A stretch of DNA of 64,000 bases from Tangfeifania diversioriginum (GTDB lineage Bacteria > Bacteroidota > Bacteroidia > Bacteroidales > Prolixibacteraceae): positions 62,001-126,000 of the forward strand of contig CAMCBW010000004.1 in assembly GCA_945873105.1 (NCBI GenBank), written 5' to 3'. Of this stretch, positions 55,397 to 64,000 are shown piece by piece. The first letter of the stretch is position 1; each line of letters opens with the position of its first letter. Under the pieces are notes generated by a model. That model did not search any database. It saw nothing but the letters and a program-made list of their open reading frames with translations, and was not told the DNA's origin. Made by a program: the position numbers and the translations under genes.

Positions 55397-57277
55397 ATGA
55401 AGTATAGTTCAAAGACAAATTTTCTTCCCGGCATTCAATCCGGACTTATCGCAATAAGTTTCTTACTGCTGAATAACAGCCTGGCAGCAATAGAGCAGAA
55501 GAAACCCAACCTGTTGTTTATTATGACCGACCAACAACGGTTTGATGCCCTAAGTCTTGCCGGGAATAAAGTATTGAAGACGCCTAACCTCGACAGGCTG
55601 GCAAAGCAGGGAGCCTGGTTTCGGAATGCCTACACGCAGTGTGCGGTATGCGCTCCAACCCGTGCCTCCATTCTGACAGGATGTACCATCGAAAACCATG
55701 GGATTCTTACCAATGCATTGGCGACCTCCGGAAAGGAAGCCGGACTAATGGCTATGCCAACTTTCGATGAATTGCTGAGTAATCATGGATATCATTGTGA
55801 ATATTATGGTAAATGGCACAGTCCGGAATTCCATGCTGAAGTATATAAGAATCCGGTATTAAAAACAATTAGTGGACGTTCGGTATTTGCTCCGGGAGGA
55901 ATTGACAGGCTTTATTCTGATTATCTGGATCCGGTATTTCCTAAAGAAACCCTTAAGCCGGGAGAATTATACGACACTTACACCAAAAGGCCCTACCTCA
56001 TGAATCCACTGGACAAGCGCTATGGCATGACCGATGCGCAGGTTCAGCAGTCAAATATTGTTTATTCCCAGCCCGATCTTCATGGCGTATTGGCGACCCC
56101 GGCCGAACATTCATTTACAGCTTTCCAGGCAAAGCAGACCATCGAGGCACTCGAGAGGAACAGAAACAACACTTTCAGCATCACCTGCTCGTTCCATTAT
56201 CCCCATGCGCCTATGCTTCCGGTAAAACCCTATTCTGATATGTATTCCTTTAAGGACATGACGGTGCCGGCAAGTATCGCAGATCCAATGCAGAATTCGC
56301 CTTACCGGACGCAAAACGGCCGGCTCAATAATCCGGAATATGCCGATCCGGAGAAAATTAAATACATGATTGCTGATTATTATGCATTGGTAACCGAAAT
56401 TGATGACTGGGTTGGAAAGATCCTGGATAAACTTGCTGTACTCGGACTGGAAAATAATACCCTGGTTATTTTCACCAGCGATCACGGCGAAATGCTGGGA
56501 GCACATGGGATGCGCGAGAAAAATATATTCTACGAAGAATCGGCACATATTCCGCTGATGATCAGGTTCCCCGGAAAAATTAAGCCTGCAACAACTGTGG
56601 AGGATTACCTGTCAAACATGAATTTGTTTGCTACCATCTTCGATTATTTACAACTGCCCGAATATCCTTCTGATAGCAAAAGTCTGCGCGGAATGATTGA
56701 AGCCACCGACCAAAACATGGGCAAATATGTAGTTACAGAATGGTTGTACAATGAAGACAAGCAACCAGCCTACATGGTTTTGAAGGATAACTGGAAGCTG
56801 TTTATCCCCTATTCTGCAGAATCAAATGTGATCAATGCCCTGTATGATTTGAAGGAAGATCCGCACGAAATGTACAATCTAATTGGCAATAATCCCGAAC
56901 GAAAAAAATACGAGGCCAAAGCAACGGAATTGCGGGAAGATATACTTACCTGGTTGAAGGAACATAAATCCAGTCATTATGAAGGGGTAAAATCCCGCGA
57001 TCTGATGAAGGCTGATTTAAGTACCGGAAGCAACCAAATTCCTTTTAAACAGTTTCGAATATTTCCCAATCCTACGACCGGACAAGTGACACTGGATAGC
57101 TATACCTCGCAAATTCATGGGATTGCTATCTACAATCTGAATGGTCAAAAAATTTACTCCAACAATCGACCATTTATTGGAATGCAAACCATTGACTTGC
57201 CCTCTAAGTCAGGCTTATGTCTGATTCAATTGACAGGTGAATATCCATTTTTGGCACAAAAAATAATGGTGCAATAA
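55397..57277 (+). CDS. Sulfatase exported by the type IX system (C-terminal sorting domain)
   Basis: 626 aa. Signal peptide to about residue 30, KPNLLFIMTDQQRFDALSLAG, active-site CAVCAPTRASILTG with C85 as formylglycine precursor, YYGKWHSPEF and FTSDHGEMLGAHGM. After the sulfatase domain the protein ends with a T9SS type A sorting domain at about 553-626 (FRIFPNPTTGQVTLDSYT, ending QKIMVQ). It should therefore be outside the cell or attached to the surface, ahead of the periplasmic sulfatases. The 142-bp upstream gap is AT-rich with nothing clear. Confidence 0.92.
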   Translation: MKYSSKTNFLPGIQSGLIAISFLLLNNSLAAIEQKKPNLLFIMTDQQRFDALSLAGNKVLKTPNLDRLAKQGAWFRNAYTQCAVCAPTRASILTGCTIENHGILTNALATSGKEAGLMAMPTFDELLSNHGYHCEYYGKWHSPEFHAEVYKNPVLKTISGRSVFAPGGIDRLYSDYLDPVFPKETLKPGELYDTYTKRPYLMNPLDKRYGMTDAQVQQSNIVYSQPDLHGVLATPAEHSFTAFQAKQTIEALERNRNNTFSITCSFHYPHAPMLPVKPYSDMYSFKDMTVPASIADPMQNSPYRTQNGRLNNPEYADPEKIKYMIADYYALVTEIDDWVGKILDKLAVLGLENNTLVIFTSDHGEMLGAHGMREKNIFYEESAHIPLMIRFPGKIKPATTVEDYLSNMNLFATIFDYLQLPEYPSDSKSLRGMIEATDQNMGKYVVTEWLYNEDKQPAYMVLKDNWKLFIPYSAESNVINALYDLKEDPHEMYNLIGNNPERKKYEAKATELREDILTWLKEHKSSHYEGVKSRDLMKADLSTGSNQIPFKQFRIFPNPTTGQVTLDSYTSQIHGIAIYNLNGQKIYSNNRPFIGMQTIDLPSKSGLCLIQLTGEYPFLAQKIMVQ

Positions 57278-57308
57278 CGAAGTACCAACTAAATGACCAC
57301 AATCTTAT

Positions 57309-59936
57309 ATGAAATTGCAGAAAATTATAGGATATGAATCCATGAAAATCAAGACTTGTTTGCTAATGATGTTAGTATGCTTCGCCAAGGGATTGGATGC
57401 GGCAACTCCTGTTGCATCGCTGTTAATGTCGGACCCTGCCGTATCCAACAAACTGACTCATTTCACAGTAACAGATCCAACCAACGAGCCCTATACCATT
57501 CAAACCACGAAAGATGGGGTCCAATGCCGCCAAATACCGGAAAAAAAATATGGCTATTTCAATGTGGACGATGCAACCATCCCATCTACAGCGAACAATC
57601 TGCTCTTTTTCATCACTTTCTTTGACGAGGGAACCAGTAGTATCAGTTTGCAATACAATGCCAACGACGGGAACAATTACAAGCCGGCCTCCTTTCCCAG
57701 GACTGGAACCAACACCTGGATTACTGTAACTGTTGCCATTGCCAACGCCTCCTTCAGGAATGCCCAAAACAACAAATGCGATTTTCGCATCAGCGGCAGT
57801 GGGAACATCTATCTGAAAGAAATTGCGATTGCTTTGGGAACATTGAATCCGGAAAGTGAGCCGGTCCCCAGTGTTGCAGCAAGTGCCTATTCAGAGTTTA
57901 CTGGAAAATCAGTAGCCGGATACCAGGTTTGGTTTGCGGCTGGAAATGCAACCTCAGGCTGGGTTCATTGGAGTGGAAATACACCTCCGGCAGCCAACAA
58001 GACACATGTGGAGGTTTATCCGGATGTTTCAGAATACCCCGAAACAGAATTGGTTCAAACCGCTTTGGCCAATTTGGGGAACGGCAGTGCCTCCAAACTT
58101 TTTACCTCCTCAAACAAATCGGTGATCGACAAACATTTCCAATGGATGAAAGAGTATGGGATTGATGGTGCGGCTATTCAGCGATTCATCGGGAATATTG
58201 GTGGTGCCATTACCAGTTCGCCTGGCGCTGCACCGCTCAAAATTAAGCAGGCAGCAGAGGCCACCGGCCGGATCTTTTACATCTGTTACGACATCTCTTC
58301 CACCGGAATGGAAGCCACCTGGGATGATGTCATCAAGTTCGACTGGGTGTACAATGTGGAGCAAAACAATCAATTAACCAAATCACCGGCCTATGCCAAA
58401 GTCGGCAATAAACCAGTCGTACAAGTCTGGGGTCCGGGTTTTACCGACAAGCACCCAGGAACCGCGGCAGAGACCATTGCCTTAATCAAGTTTCTGAAAT
58501 CCAGAGGGTGCTTTGTGATTGGCGGCACTCCATCACGTTGGCGAACAAATGACCGGGATGCAAAAGGCCCGTCTCAGCCACTTCCGGCCGATCAGGAAAG
58601 CTTTGAAAAAGTATACGTAGAGTACGATATGATTTCGCCCTGGATGCCCGGACGTTTCAAAACCAATGCCGAGGCCGATGATTTTTTAACCATTTTGTCA
58701 GCCGACAAGGCCTATTGCGATGCACGCAGTATCAAATACCTTCCGGTTATTTTTCCGGGATTCGCCTGGTCGCAATGGAATTCAGGCATTCCAAACCATA
58801 CTCCGCGAAATGCGGGAGAATTTATGTGGCGCCAGGCTACTAACATCAAAAGTCTGGGCGTAAACTCCATGTACTTTGCCATGTTCGATGAGTACGATGA
58901 GGGAACCGCCATCATGAAGGCAGCCACCGATTGGAGCATGATCCCAACCGACCAATATTTCCTCACTACCAGTGCCGATGGGATTTGGTGCTCCTCCGAT
59001 TTCCAGCTAAGGTTGGCGGGAGCCGCCATCGAAATGCTAAAAGGCACAAGACCTGCCACAGCCACCGTCCCTATCCCCTATTCCAATGGACCGCTCTTCT
59101 ACCGCAACAGTTTCGAGAAACGGACGACTGCATACAATTACGTGAATGGCGTGGCTCAAAATAACGGCACATTCAACATCGATCCCTGTTTTTACAATCC
59201 TGCGTTGTTGACAAATTCAAATGTAGTTAATACGGTTTGCGAGATACAGACCACCAATCCAAGAAGCGGCCTTTATTCCGTCAGAACATCGGGAAGTGTT
59301 AACAGCAATGCAGCGGCAACTTATGTATTCAAAACCGCGGCGGTCAAAATCGCCGTCAAACCAAACCTGAAACTCTCTTTCTGGAAGAAAACAGAGAACG
59401 AACTGGGTCGTTATCTCTACGTCGATCTGATCACCAAAAACGGAAAAACCCTCCGCGACAATGGATACAGGGATCAAAATGGCAAGTACATCCTCCAGTC
59501 AGCAGGACTTGGGACCACAGCTGCAGGCTGGGAACAGTTTAGCTGTCAGTTTGGAAACGGAACCCTGGCGGGCGATACCATCACCGGAATTGTCATCGCA
59601 TACGATCATCCAGGTTCAGGCACATTTTCTGCCTATTTTGATGACTTCCTGGTAGAAGAGGGACAAGAGATCCCAACTGCCATACCATCTCCGATTGGTA
59701 ACGATGAAAAGTTTACAGTTTATCCAAATCCCTCCAATGGCCAGTTCAATTTGAAAGTAAACCAACCAGGGGAATATCAGTTGGCAGTACATGACTCTTT
59801 CGGCAAACTGTTGATGAACAGAAAATCAGTCCAGACTTTCGAAAAGATAGACCTGACCGGCTATTCAGCAGGAATTTATATACTAAGCATCATTTCCGAC
59901 AGGAATAATTATGTACAAAAACTTGTCAAGCAATAA
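57309..59936 (+). CDS. T9SS-exported GH99/GH71-like glycoside hydrolase with flanking beta-sandwich modules (third)
   Basis: 875 aa (ATG at 57342, nearer the signal peptide MKIKTCLLMMLVCFAKGLDA, is an alternative start). A beta-sandwich module fills about 35-190, the GH99-like barrel about 195-590 (KSVAGYQVWFAAGNATSGW, MKEYGIDGAAIQRFIG, MFDEYDEGTAIMK with E528/E531), another beta-sandwich about 597-790, and a T9SS type A sorting domain the last 75 residues (FTVYPNPSNGQFNLKV, ending VQKLVKQ). Unlike the two shorter paralogues it should act at the cell surface, probably making the first cuts. The preceding sulfatase has the same export signal. Confidence 0.87.
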   Translation: MKLQKIIGYESMKIKTCLLMMLVCFAKGLDAATPVASLLMSDPAVSNKLTHFTVTDPTNEPYTIQTTKDGVQCRQIPEKKYGYFNVDDATIPSTANNLLFFITFFDEGTSSISLQYNANDGNNYKPASFPRTGTNTWITVTVAIANASFRNAQNNKCDFRISGSGNIYLKEIAIALGTLNPESEPVPSVAASAYSEFTGKSVAGYQVWFAAGNATSGWVHWSGNTPPAANKTHVEVYPDVSEYPETELVQTALANLGNGSASKLFTSSNKSVIDKHFQWMKEYGIDGAAIQRFIGNIGGAITSSPGAAPLKIKQAAEATGRIFYICYDISSTGMEATWDDVIKFDWVYNVEQNNQLTKSPAYAKVGNKPVVQVWGPGFTDKHPGTAAETIALIKFLKSRGCFVIGGTPSRWRTNDRDAKGPSQPLPADQESFEKVYVEYDMISPWMPGRFKTNAEADDFLTILSADKAYCDARSIKYLPVIFPGFAWSQWNSGIPNHTPRNAGEFMWRQATNIKSLGVNSMYFAMFDEYDEGTAIMKAATDWSMIPTDQYFLTTSADGIWCSSDFQLRLAGAAIEMLKGTRPATATVPIPYSNGPLFYRNSFEKRTTAYNYVNGVAQNNGTFNIDPCFYNPALLTNSNVVNTVCEIQTTNPRSGLYSVRTSGSVNSNAAATYVFKTAAVKIAVKPNLKLSFWKKTENELGRYLYVDLITKNGKTLRDNGYRDQNGKYILQSAGLGTTAAGWEQFSCQFGNGTLAGDTITGIVIAYDHPGSGTFSAYFDDFLVEEGQEIPTAIPSPIGNDEKFTVYPNPSNGQFNLKVNQPGEYQLAVHDSFGKLLMNRKSVQTFEKIDLTGYSAGIYILSIISDRNNYVQKLVKQ

Positions 59937-59949
59937 GATAAATGTGAAT

Positions 59950-61398
59950 ATGATAAAAAAAGCAGGGAAAACGATTGCATTGGCTTTATTGTTATTGTCG
60001 GCTGGCAGCCTTCATGCAAAAGTAAAGCTGCCCTCCATTTTGGGAGACAATATGGTTTTACAGCAAAAAACGGAGGTAAAACTATGGGGTTGGGCCGGTG
60101 AAAATTCCAAGGTTAAAGTCTATACCTCATGGAATAAGCAAACCAGTGTCACAACTTCGGATAGCAAAGGCAACTGGTTGCTTCAGGTAAATACGGCTGG
60201 TGCTGGCGGACCATACGAAATAGTCATTTCGGATGGAGAGGAGGTTGCACTTAAAAATATACTCATTGGGGAAGTCTGGTTTTGTTCAGGACAATCAAAC
60301 ATGGAGATGCCCATGAAAGGATTTGATCGTCAGCCGTTAAAGGGCGCAAACAATGTGATTGCGAAAGCGAAGCCAAATGTCCCCATCAGAATGTTTACCA
60401 CGGATTCCAGAGAGGGGAACTGGGTAAGACAATTCAACAAAAAGCCTCAGGTTGATTGTCAGGGGCAATGGCTCGAAAACTCCCCTGAAAATGTTGCAAA
60501 TATTAGTGCTGCAGCCTATTATTTTGCCAGGTATATACAAGATGTGCTGGATATTCCTGTCGGCATCATCGTTTCATCGTCGGGAGGTTCAATGGTGGAA
60601 TCCTGGATGAGCAGGGACGCGATAGAGCCTTTTAAGGAAATAAATCTTTCCATTCTGGATGATACCGCCAAAATAAAAAATCCCAATTCGACTCCTTGTG
60701 TATTGTACCATGCGAAAATAGCTCCATTGACCAACTTCTCCATCAAAGGGTTTTTGTGGTACCAGGGCGAAAGTAACCGAAAAAATGCTGATTTATATGC
60801 CAAACTAATGCCGGCATTTGTCAGCGCTCTGCGCACCAAATGGGCCATCGGCGATTTCCCCTTCTATTTTGTCCAGATAGCTCCCTTTAATTATGAAGGA
60901 GCTGAAGGTACGTCGGCAGCGCATTTGCGTGAGATCCAACTTCAAAATATGAAGGAAATTCCAAATTCAGGAATGGTAGTTACCATGGATATCGGTCATC
61001 CAGTGTTTATTCATCCTGTAGACAAGGAAACCGTAGGGGAAAGACTTGCATTGTGGGCATTGGGGGCAACTTATGGCCGGAAAGGATTTGTTTATGCCGC
61101 CCCGGTTTATCACTCAATGGAGAAGAAAGGTCAAAAGATCTACCTCAACTTTGAACATGCGGAACATGGCATTTGTCCGATGTGGACAGATTTGAAGGGA
61201 TTTGAAATTGCCGGTCCCGACAGCCTCTTCCATGCTGCAAAAGCAGAAATTGAAACTTCCACCACCCGCTTGGCCGTCTCAAGTGACAAAGTCAAGGATC
61301 CCATTGCCGTAAGATATGCTTACAAGAACTATATTGAGCCCAGTATTTTTGGTCTTTCCGGAATACCGGTTGCTCCATTTCGAACTGACAATTGGTAA
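59950..61398 (+). CDS. Secreted sialate O-acetylesterase-like SGNH hydrolase
   Basis: 482 aa from ATG at 59950; an upstream start at 59911 would overlap the previous gene and adds residues before a clear signal peptide (KKAGKTIALALLLLSAGSLHA). Motifs: LPSILGDNMVLQQ at the start of the mature protein, FCSGQSNMEMP with catalytic S116, FLWYQGESN and a C-terminal HPVDKETVGERLALWALG with the histidine. The family removes acetyl groups from sugars such as sialic acid, xylan or pectin units. Its place among sulfatases and GHs suggests deacetylation of the PUL glycan. Confidence 0.9.
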   Translation: MIKKAGKTIALALLLLSAGSLHAKVKLPSILGDNMVLQQKTEVKLWGWAGENSKVKVYTSWNKQTSVTTSDSKGNWLLQVNTAGAGGPYEIVISDGEEVALKNILIGEVWFCSGQSNMEMPMKGFDRQPLKGANNVIAKAKPNVPIRMFTTDSREGNWVRQFNKKPQVDCQGQWLENSPENVANISAAAYYFARYIQDVLDIPVGIIVSSSGGSMVESWMSRDAIEPFKEINLSILDDTAKIKNPNSTPCVLYHAKIAPLTNFSIKGFLWYQGESNRKNADLYAKLMPAFVSALRTKWAIGDFPFYFVQIAPFNYEGAEGTSAAHLREIQLQNMKEIPNSGMVVTMDIGHPVFIHPVDKETVGERLALWALGATYGRKGFVYAAPVYHSMEKKGQKIYLNFEHAEHGICPMWTDLKGFEIAGPDSLFHAAKAEIETSTTRLAVSSDKVKDPIAVRYAYKNYIEPSIFGLSGIPVAPFRTDNW

Positions 61399-61436
61399 AA
61401 TTGAATATTAATCAGCCTTTCTGAAAAGTAAAAAAT

Positions 61437-63710
61437 ATGATAACACTTAACCCTCATAACATGCAAAATCTCCGCAACATCCTTCCGGCAATAGCCATAT
61501 CCCTATGCTCTGTTGTCACCGCATCCGGTCAGGAAGACTATACCAGATATGTCGATCCAACCATCGGGAATGTCTCCCAGCTGCTGGTCCCCACTTATCC
61601 AACCTTCAGCCTTCCAAACCAGATGGTTCGGATGTTCCCCATCAAGCCTGATTTCATTGCAGATCAGGTTACCGCCTGGCCATTCCAGGTAGAGACGCAC
61701 AGAACAGCCGGAATCCTGCGGATGAAGGTCTCCCTTGGTGAGATTACCCCTGAAACCTGGAGAAAGAAGATGACCATCGACCATGACCTCGAAGTGGTGC
61801 GTCCCTGGCACTATTCAACCTACCTGATCGATGATGACATCACTGTGAGCTTCACCCCTGCCAAAAAATGCGCCATCTACAAGATTGACTTTCCAGCGTC
61901 AGCGAAGAAAAACATCCTTGTTGAAGGAACCAACGCCATGAAAAGCGAATCCCTTGGTGGAAATGCCTTTTCGATGGTAGAGCAGTACACCTACACGACA
62001 CGTGGGACATCGCCCGAAACGCGCACTATGTCAGCCTTTTGCTATGGAGAAGTGACCGATGTTAACGGGAAACCACTGACAGAGCTTCGGATCAATCCTT
62101 CGAAGGGTCGCTTGTCCATTACCCTAACCGGGAATGCCTCCCGGTCGGCATTGGTCAAATATGCCATCTCCTACATCAGCACCGATCAGGCAAAAAAGAA
62201 TTTCAAGGCCGAAGTAGCCAATACTGGTTTTGAAAATACCGTTGCCAATGGCAAAAAAGCCTGGGACAAGGTGATCAACCAAATCGAAGTGTCGGGCGGC
62301 ACCGAAGCGCAGAAAAGATCCTTCTATACTTCCCTGTACCGGACTTACGAACGGATGATCGACATCAACGAGGATGGTCAGTATTACAGCGGATACGATG
62401 GAAAAATCCACCAAAGCAACCGTCCTTTTTTCGTTGACGACTGGATCTGGGACACCTATTTGGCCAAACACCCCCTCAACGCCATTTTAGATCCTGTCAT
62501 GCAAAGCGACATCCTCAACTCTTACGTGCAGATGTACCAGCAGAGCGGATGGATGCCCACCTTCCCCGAAACACTAGGCAATCACATGTGCATGAACAGC
62601 TACCACTCTGCCTCCCTCTTCATCGATGCCTACCGGAAAGGCATCGCAGGATTTGACATGAGTCAAGCCTATGAAGGGATCAAAAAGAACCTGGACCAGG
62701 CTACCATGCTACCCTGGCGGCAAGGTACCCCGAAGGTCAAACTCGATGATTTTTACCACGAAAAGGGTTATCTGCCGGCCCTTAGACCTGGCGAAAAAGA
62801 GACAGAACCGATGGTCGACAGTTTCGAAAAAAGGCAATCGGTGGCAGTAACACTCGGCATGAGTTTCGATGCCTGGAGTCTGGCCCAATTGGCCAAAGAG
62901 CTGGGTAAACAGAACGATTACACAAAATACGCTGTCGCAGCCAACAACTACAAAAAATTGTGGCATCCAGAAATGAGGCTCTTCATGCCCAAAGACGACA
63001 AGGGAAACTGGATCATGATCAACCCAAAACTGGATGGATGCCCTGGTTTCCGCGATTACTACGACGAAAACAATGGCTGGACCTATGCCTGGCAGGTGCA
63101 ACAGGATATAGATGGACTGATTAACCTGCTTGGGGGCAAAAAAGGGGCGGAGGAACGTTTGGATCAGCTGTTCAGGGAACCGCTCGATGTTCCGAAATAC
63201 AAATACCTGAGCGATGCACCGGATGCAACCGGTCAGGTAGGTCAGTACATCATGGGCAACGAGCCATCCTTCCACATTCCCTATCTCTACAACTATTTCG
63301 GCGCTCCCTGGAAAGCCCAGAAGCGCATCCGCTTCCTGCTGGATGTCTGGTTCAAGGACAACATCTTCGGCATTCCGGGCGATGAAGACGGTGGCGGCAT
63401 GTCGGCCTTTGTGGTTTTCTCTGCCATGGGATTCTATCCTGTAACACCCGGACTACCCCTCTATACCATCGGCAGTCCCCTGTTTGAGAAATCTACCATT
63501 CACCTTCCTGGTAAGAAGCAGTTTACCATCATTGCCAAGGGTTCAAGCAAAGAGAACAAATACATCCAGAATGCCAAATTCAATGGAAAAACAATTGATT
63601 CCCCCTTCTTTACCCACAAGGAGCTGATGGACGGCGGAACACTTGAACTGACCATGGGAAATAAACCAAACAAGGAGTGGGGAAAGAATGCGGTGCCGCC
63701 AATCAAGTAA
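61437..63710 (+). CDS. Secreted GH92 alpha-mannosidase-family enzyme
   Basis: 757 aa; ATG at 61461 is an alternative start that gives a tidier signal peptide ([19 protein letters not shown]). The N-terminal beta domain opens [21 protein letters not shown] and the (alpha/alpha)6 part has [36 protein letters not shown] with E609 (candidate acid) and [24 protein letters not shown] with D649 and D651 (candidate bases). GH92 are calcium-dependent exo-alpha-mannosidases. The VPTYP type N-terminus rather than PGAxxPFGM marks a subgroup whose sugar specificity may differ. Confidence 0.9.
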   Translation: MITLNPHNMQNLRNILPAIAISLCSVVTASGQEDYTRYVDPTIGNVSQLLVPTYPTFSLPNQMVRMFPIKPDFIADQVTAWPFQVETHRTAGILRMKVSLGEITPETWRKKMTIDHDLEVVRPWHYSTYLIDDDITVSFTPAKKCAIYKIDFPASAKKNILVEGTNAMKSESLGGNAFSMVEQYTYTTRGTSPETRTMSAFCYGEVTDVNGKPLTELRINPSKGRLSITLTGNASRSALVKYAISYISTDQAKKNFKAEVANTGFENTVANGKKAWDKVINQIEVSGGTEAQKRSFYTSLYRTYERMIDINEDGQYYSGYDGKIHQSNRPFFVDDWIWDTYLAKHPLNAILDPVMQSDILNSYVQMYQQSGWMPTFPETLGNHMCMNSYHSASLFIDAYRKGIAGFDMSQAYEGIKKNLDQATMLPWRQGTPKVKLDDFYHEKGYLPALRPGEKETEPMVDSFEKRQSVAVTLGMSFDAWSLAQLAKELGKQNDYTKYAVAANNYKKLWHPEMRLFMPKDDKGNWIMINPKLDGCPGFRDYYDENNGWTYAWQVQQDIDGLINLLGGKKGAEERLDQLFREPLDVPKYKYLSDAPDATGQVGQYIMGNEPSFHIPYLYNYFGAPWKAQKRIRFLLDVWFKDNIFGIPGDEDGGGMSAFVVFSAMGFYPVTPGLPLYTIGSPLFEKSTIHLPGKKQFTIIAKGSSKENKYIQNAKFNGKTIDSPFFTHKELMDGGTLELTMGNKPNKEWGKNAVPPIK

Positions 63711-63753
63711 ATTATATTTCAAAATATTTTCACGACATCAAGGAAATAATCTG

Positions 63754-64000
63754 ATGAACGCTTACTTACAAAAATCAATAGCCTTGTCAATGCCTGCAAT
63801 GCTATTCACTGTAGGGGCGATCGGCCAGTCGGACCCGCAAAAAAAACAAATTGACAAAAAACCCAATATCGTAATCATCCTGGCGGATGACCAGGGTAAT
63901 GCAGATGTTGGTTTTCAAAGATCTCCCTCCACCTTTGCAACACCCTCCATCGATAAAATAGCCGCAAACGGGGTGGTTTTCACCCAAGGATATGCCAGCG
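63754..64000 (+). CDS. Sulfatase, 5' part only (cut by window edge)
   Basis: 82 residues are visible. A signal peptide ([20 protein letters not shown]) is followed by [19 protein letters not shown], with the metal-binding aspartates, and [21 protein letters not shown], the usual N-terminal part of S1 sulfatases. The active-site cysteine lies beyond the window. Starts 43 bases after the GH92 gene. Confidence 0.88.
   Translation, partial: MNAYLQKSIALSMPAMLFTVGAIGQSDPQKKQIDKKPNIVIILADDQGNADVGFQRSPSTFATPSIDKIAANGVVFTQGYAS

Noticed and set aside
1-64000. tRNA, rRNA, CRISPR array, prophage or complete insertion sequence
   Set aside because: None was found by reading; the only repeats are the 105-bp pair and the cluster at 21.1-21.3 kb.

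Overview
The window reads as chromosome of a polysaccharide-degrading Bacteroidetes bacterium. Two SusC/SusD pairs, many secreted glycoside hydrolases and sulfatases, C-terminal type IX secretion (T9SS) sorting domains, TAnnTTTG-type promoter elements and near absence of Shine-Dalgarno sequences all point that way. A marine or sediment anaerobe of the Marinilabiliales/Prolixibacteraceae kind is plausible, but this is inference from gene content only. No rRNA, tRNA, CRISPR array, integrase or complete insertion sequence was seen, and no gap between genes exceeds about 300 bases.

Region 1 (1-18.4 kb, minus strand) is a polysaccharide utilisation locus (PUL) that looks like one long operon. In transcription order it holds a sodium:solute symporter, a cytoplasmic FAD-dependent oxidoreductase with a discoidin-like tail, SusC, SusD, a hairpin terminator/attenuator, a ~970-aa secreted protein of unknown family, GH43, a GH16 whose catalytic domain is split by a discoidin-like insert, a secreted esterase, a secreted FAD-dependent oxidoreductase with a lectin-like front domain, and GH95 (cut by the window edge). 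A divergent LacI-family regulator sits at the head. Three LacI-type operator cores lie between the two divergent promoters.

Region 2 (18.4-24 kb, plus strand) follows the LacI gene. It holds an XdhC-MocA fusion (molybdenum cofactor maturation) and a two-subunit molybdenum hydroxylase: a 2Fe-2S subunit and a Tat-signal molybdopterin subunit, with no FAD subunit. A cluster of GC-rich repeats lies in the gap.

Region 3 (24-34.6 kb) has a sulfatase and a large membrane-spanning regulator on the minus strand. The regulator has a periplasmic LamG-like plus kelch-like sensor, one transmembrane helix and a cytoplasmic SARP-like DNA-binding domain. Divergent from it are SusC, SusD and a DUF3823 lipoprotein, closed by a strong terminator.

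Region 4 (34.7-64 kb, plus strand) is a dense run of secreted enzymes: three GH99/GH71-like proteins alternating with sulfatases, an endonuclease/exonuclease/phosphatase-fold protein, two metallophosphoesterases, a beta-helix protein, two GH43, GH3, a large GH2, a truncated sulfatase remnant, further sulfatases, an SGNH acetylesterase, GH92 and the start of another sulfatase. One sulfatase and one GH99-like protein carry T9SS sorting domains. A near-identical ~105-bp sequence occurs in front of two genes (33.6 and 41.4 kb).

Together the genes describe uptake and stepwise desulfation, deacylation and hydrolysis of complex sulfated heteropolysaccharides, probably algal. The exact substrate cannot be read from sequence alone. 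No sulfatase-maturing enzyme is in the window, so the sulfatases depend on one encoded elsewhere.
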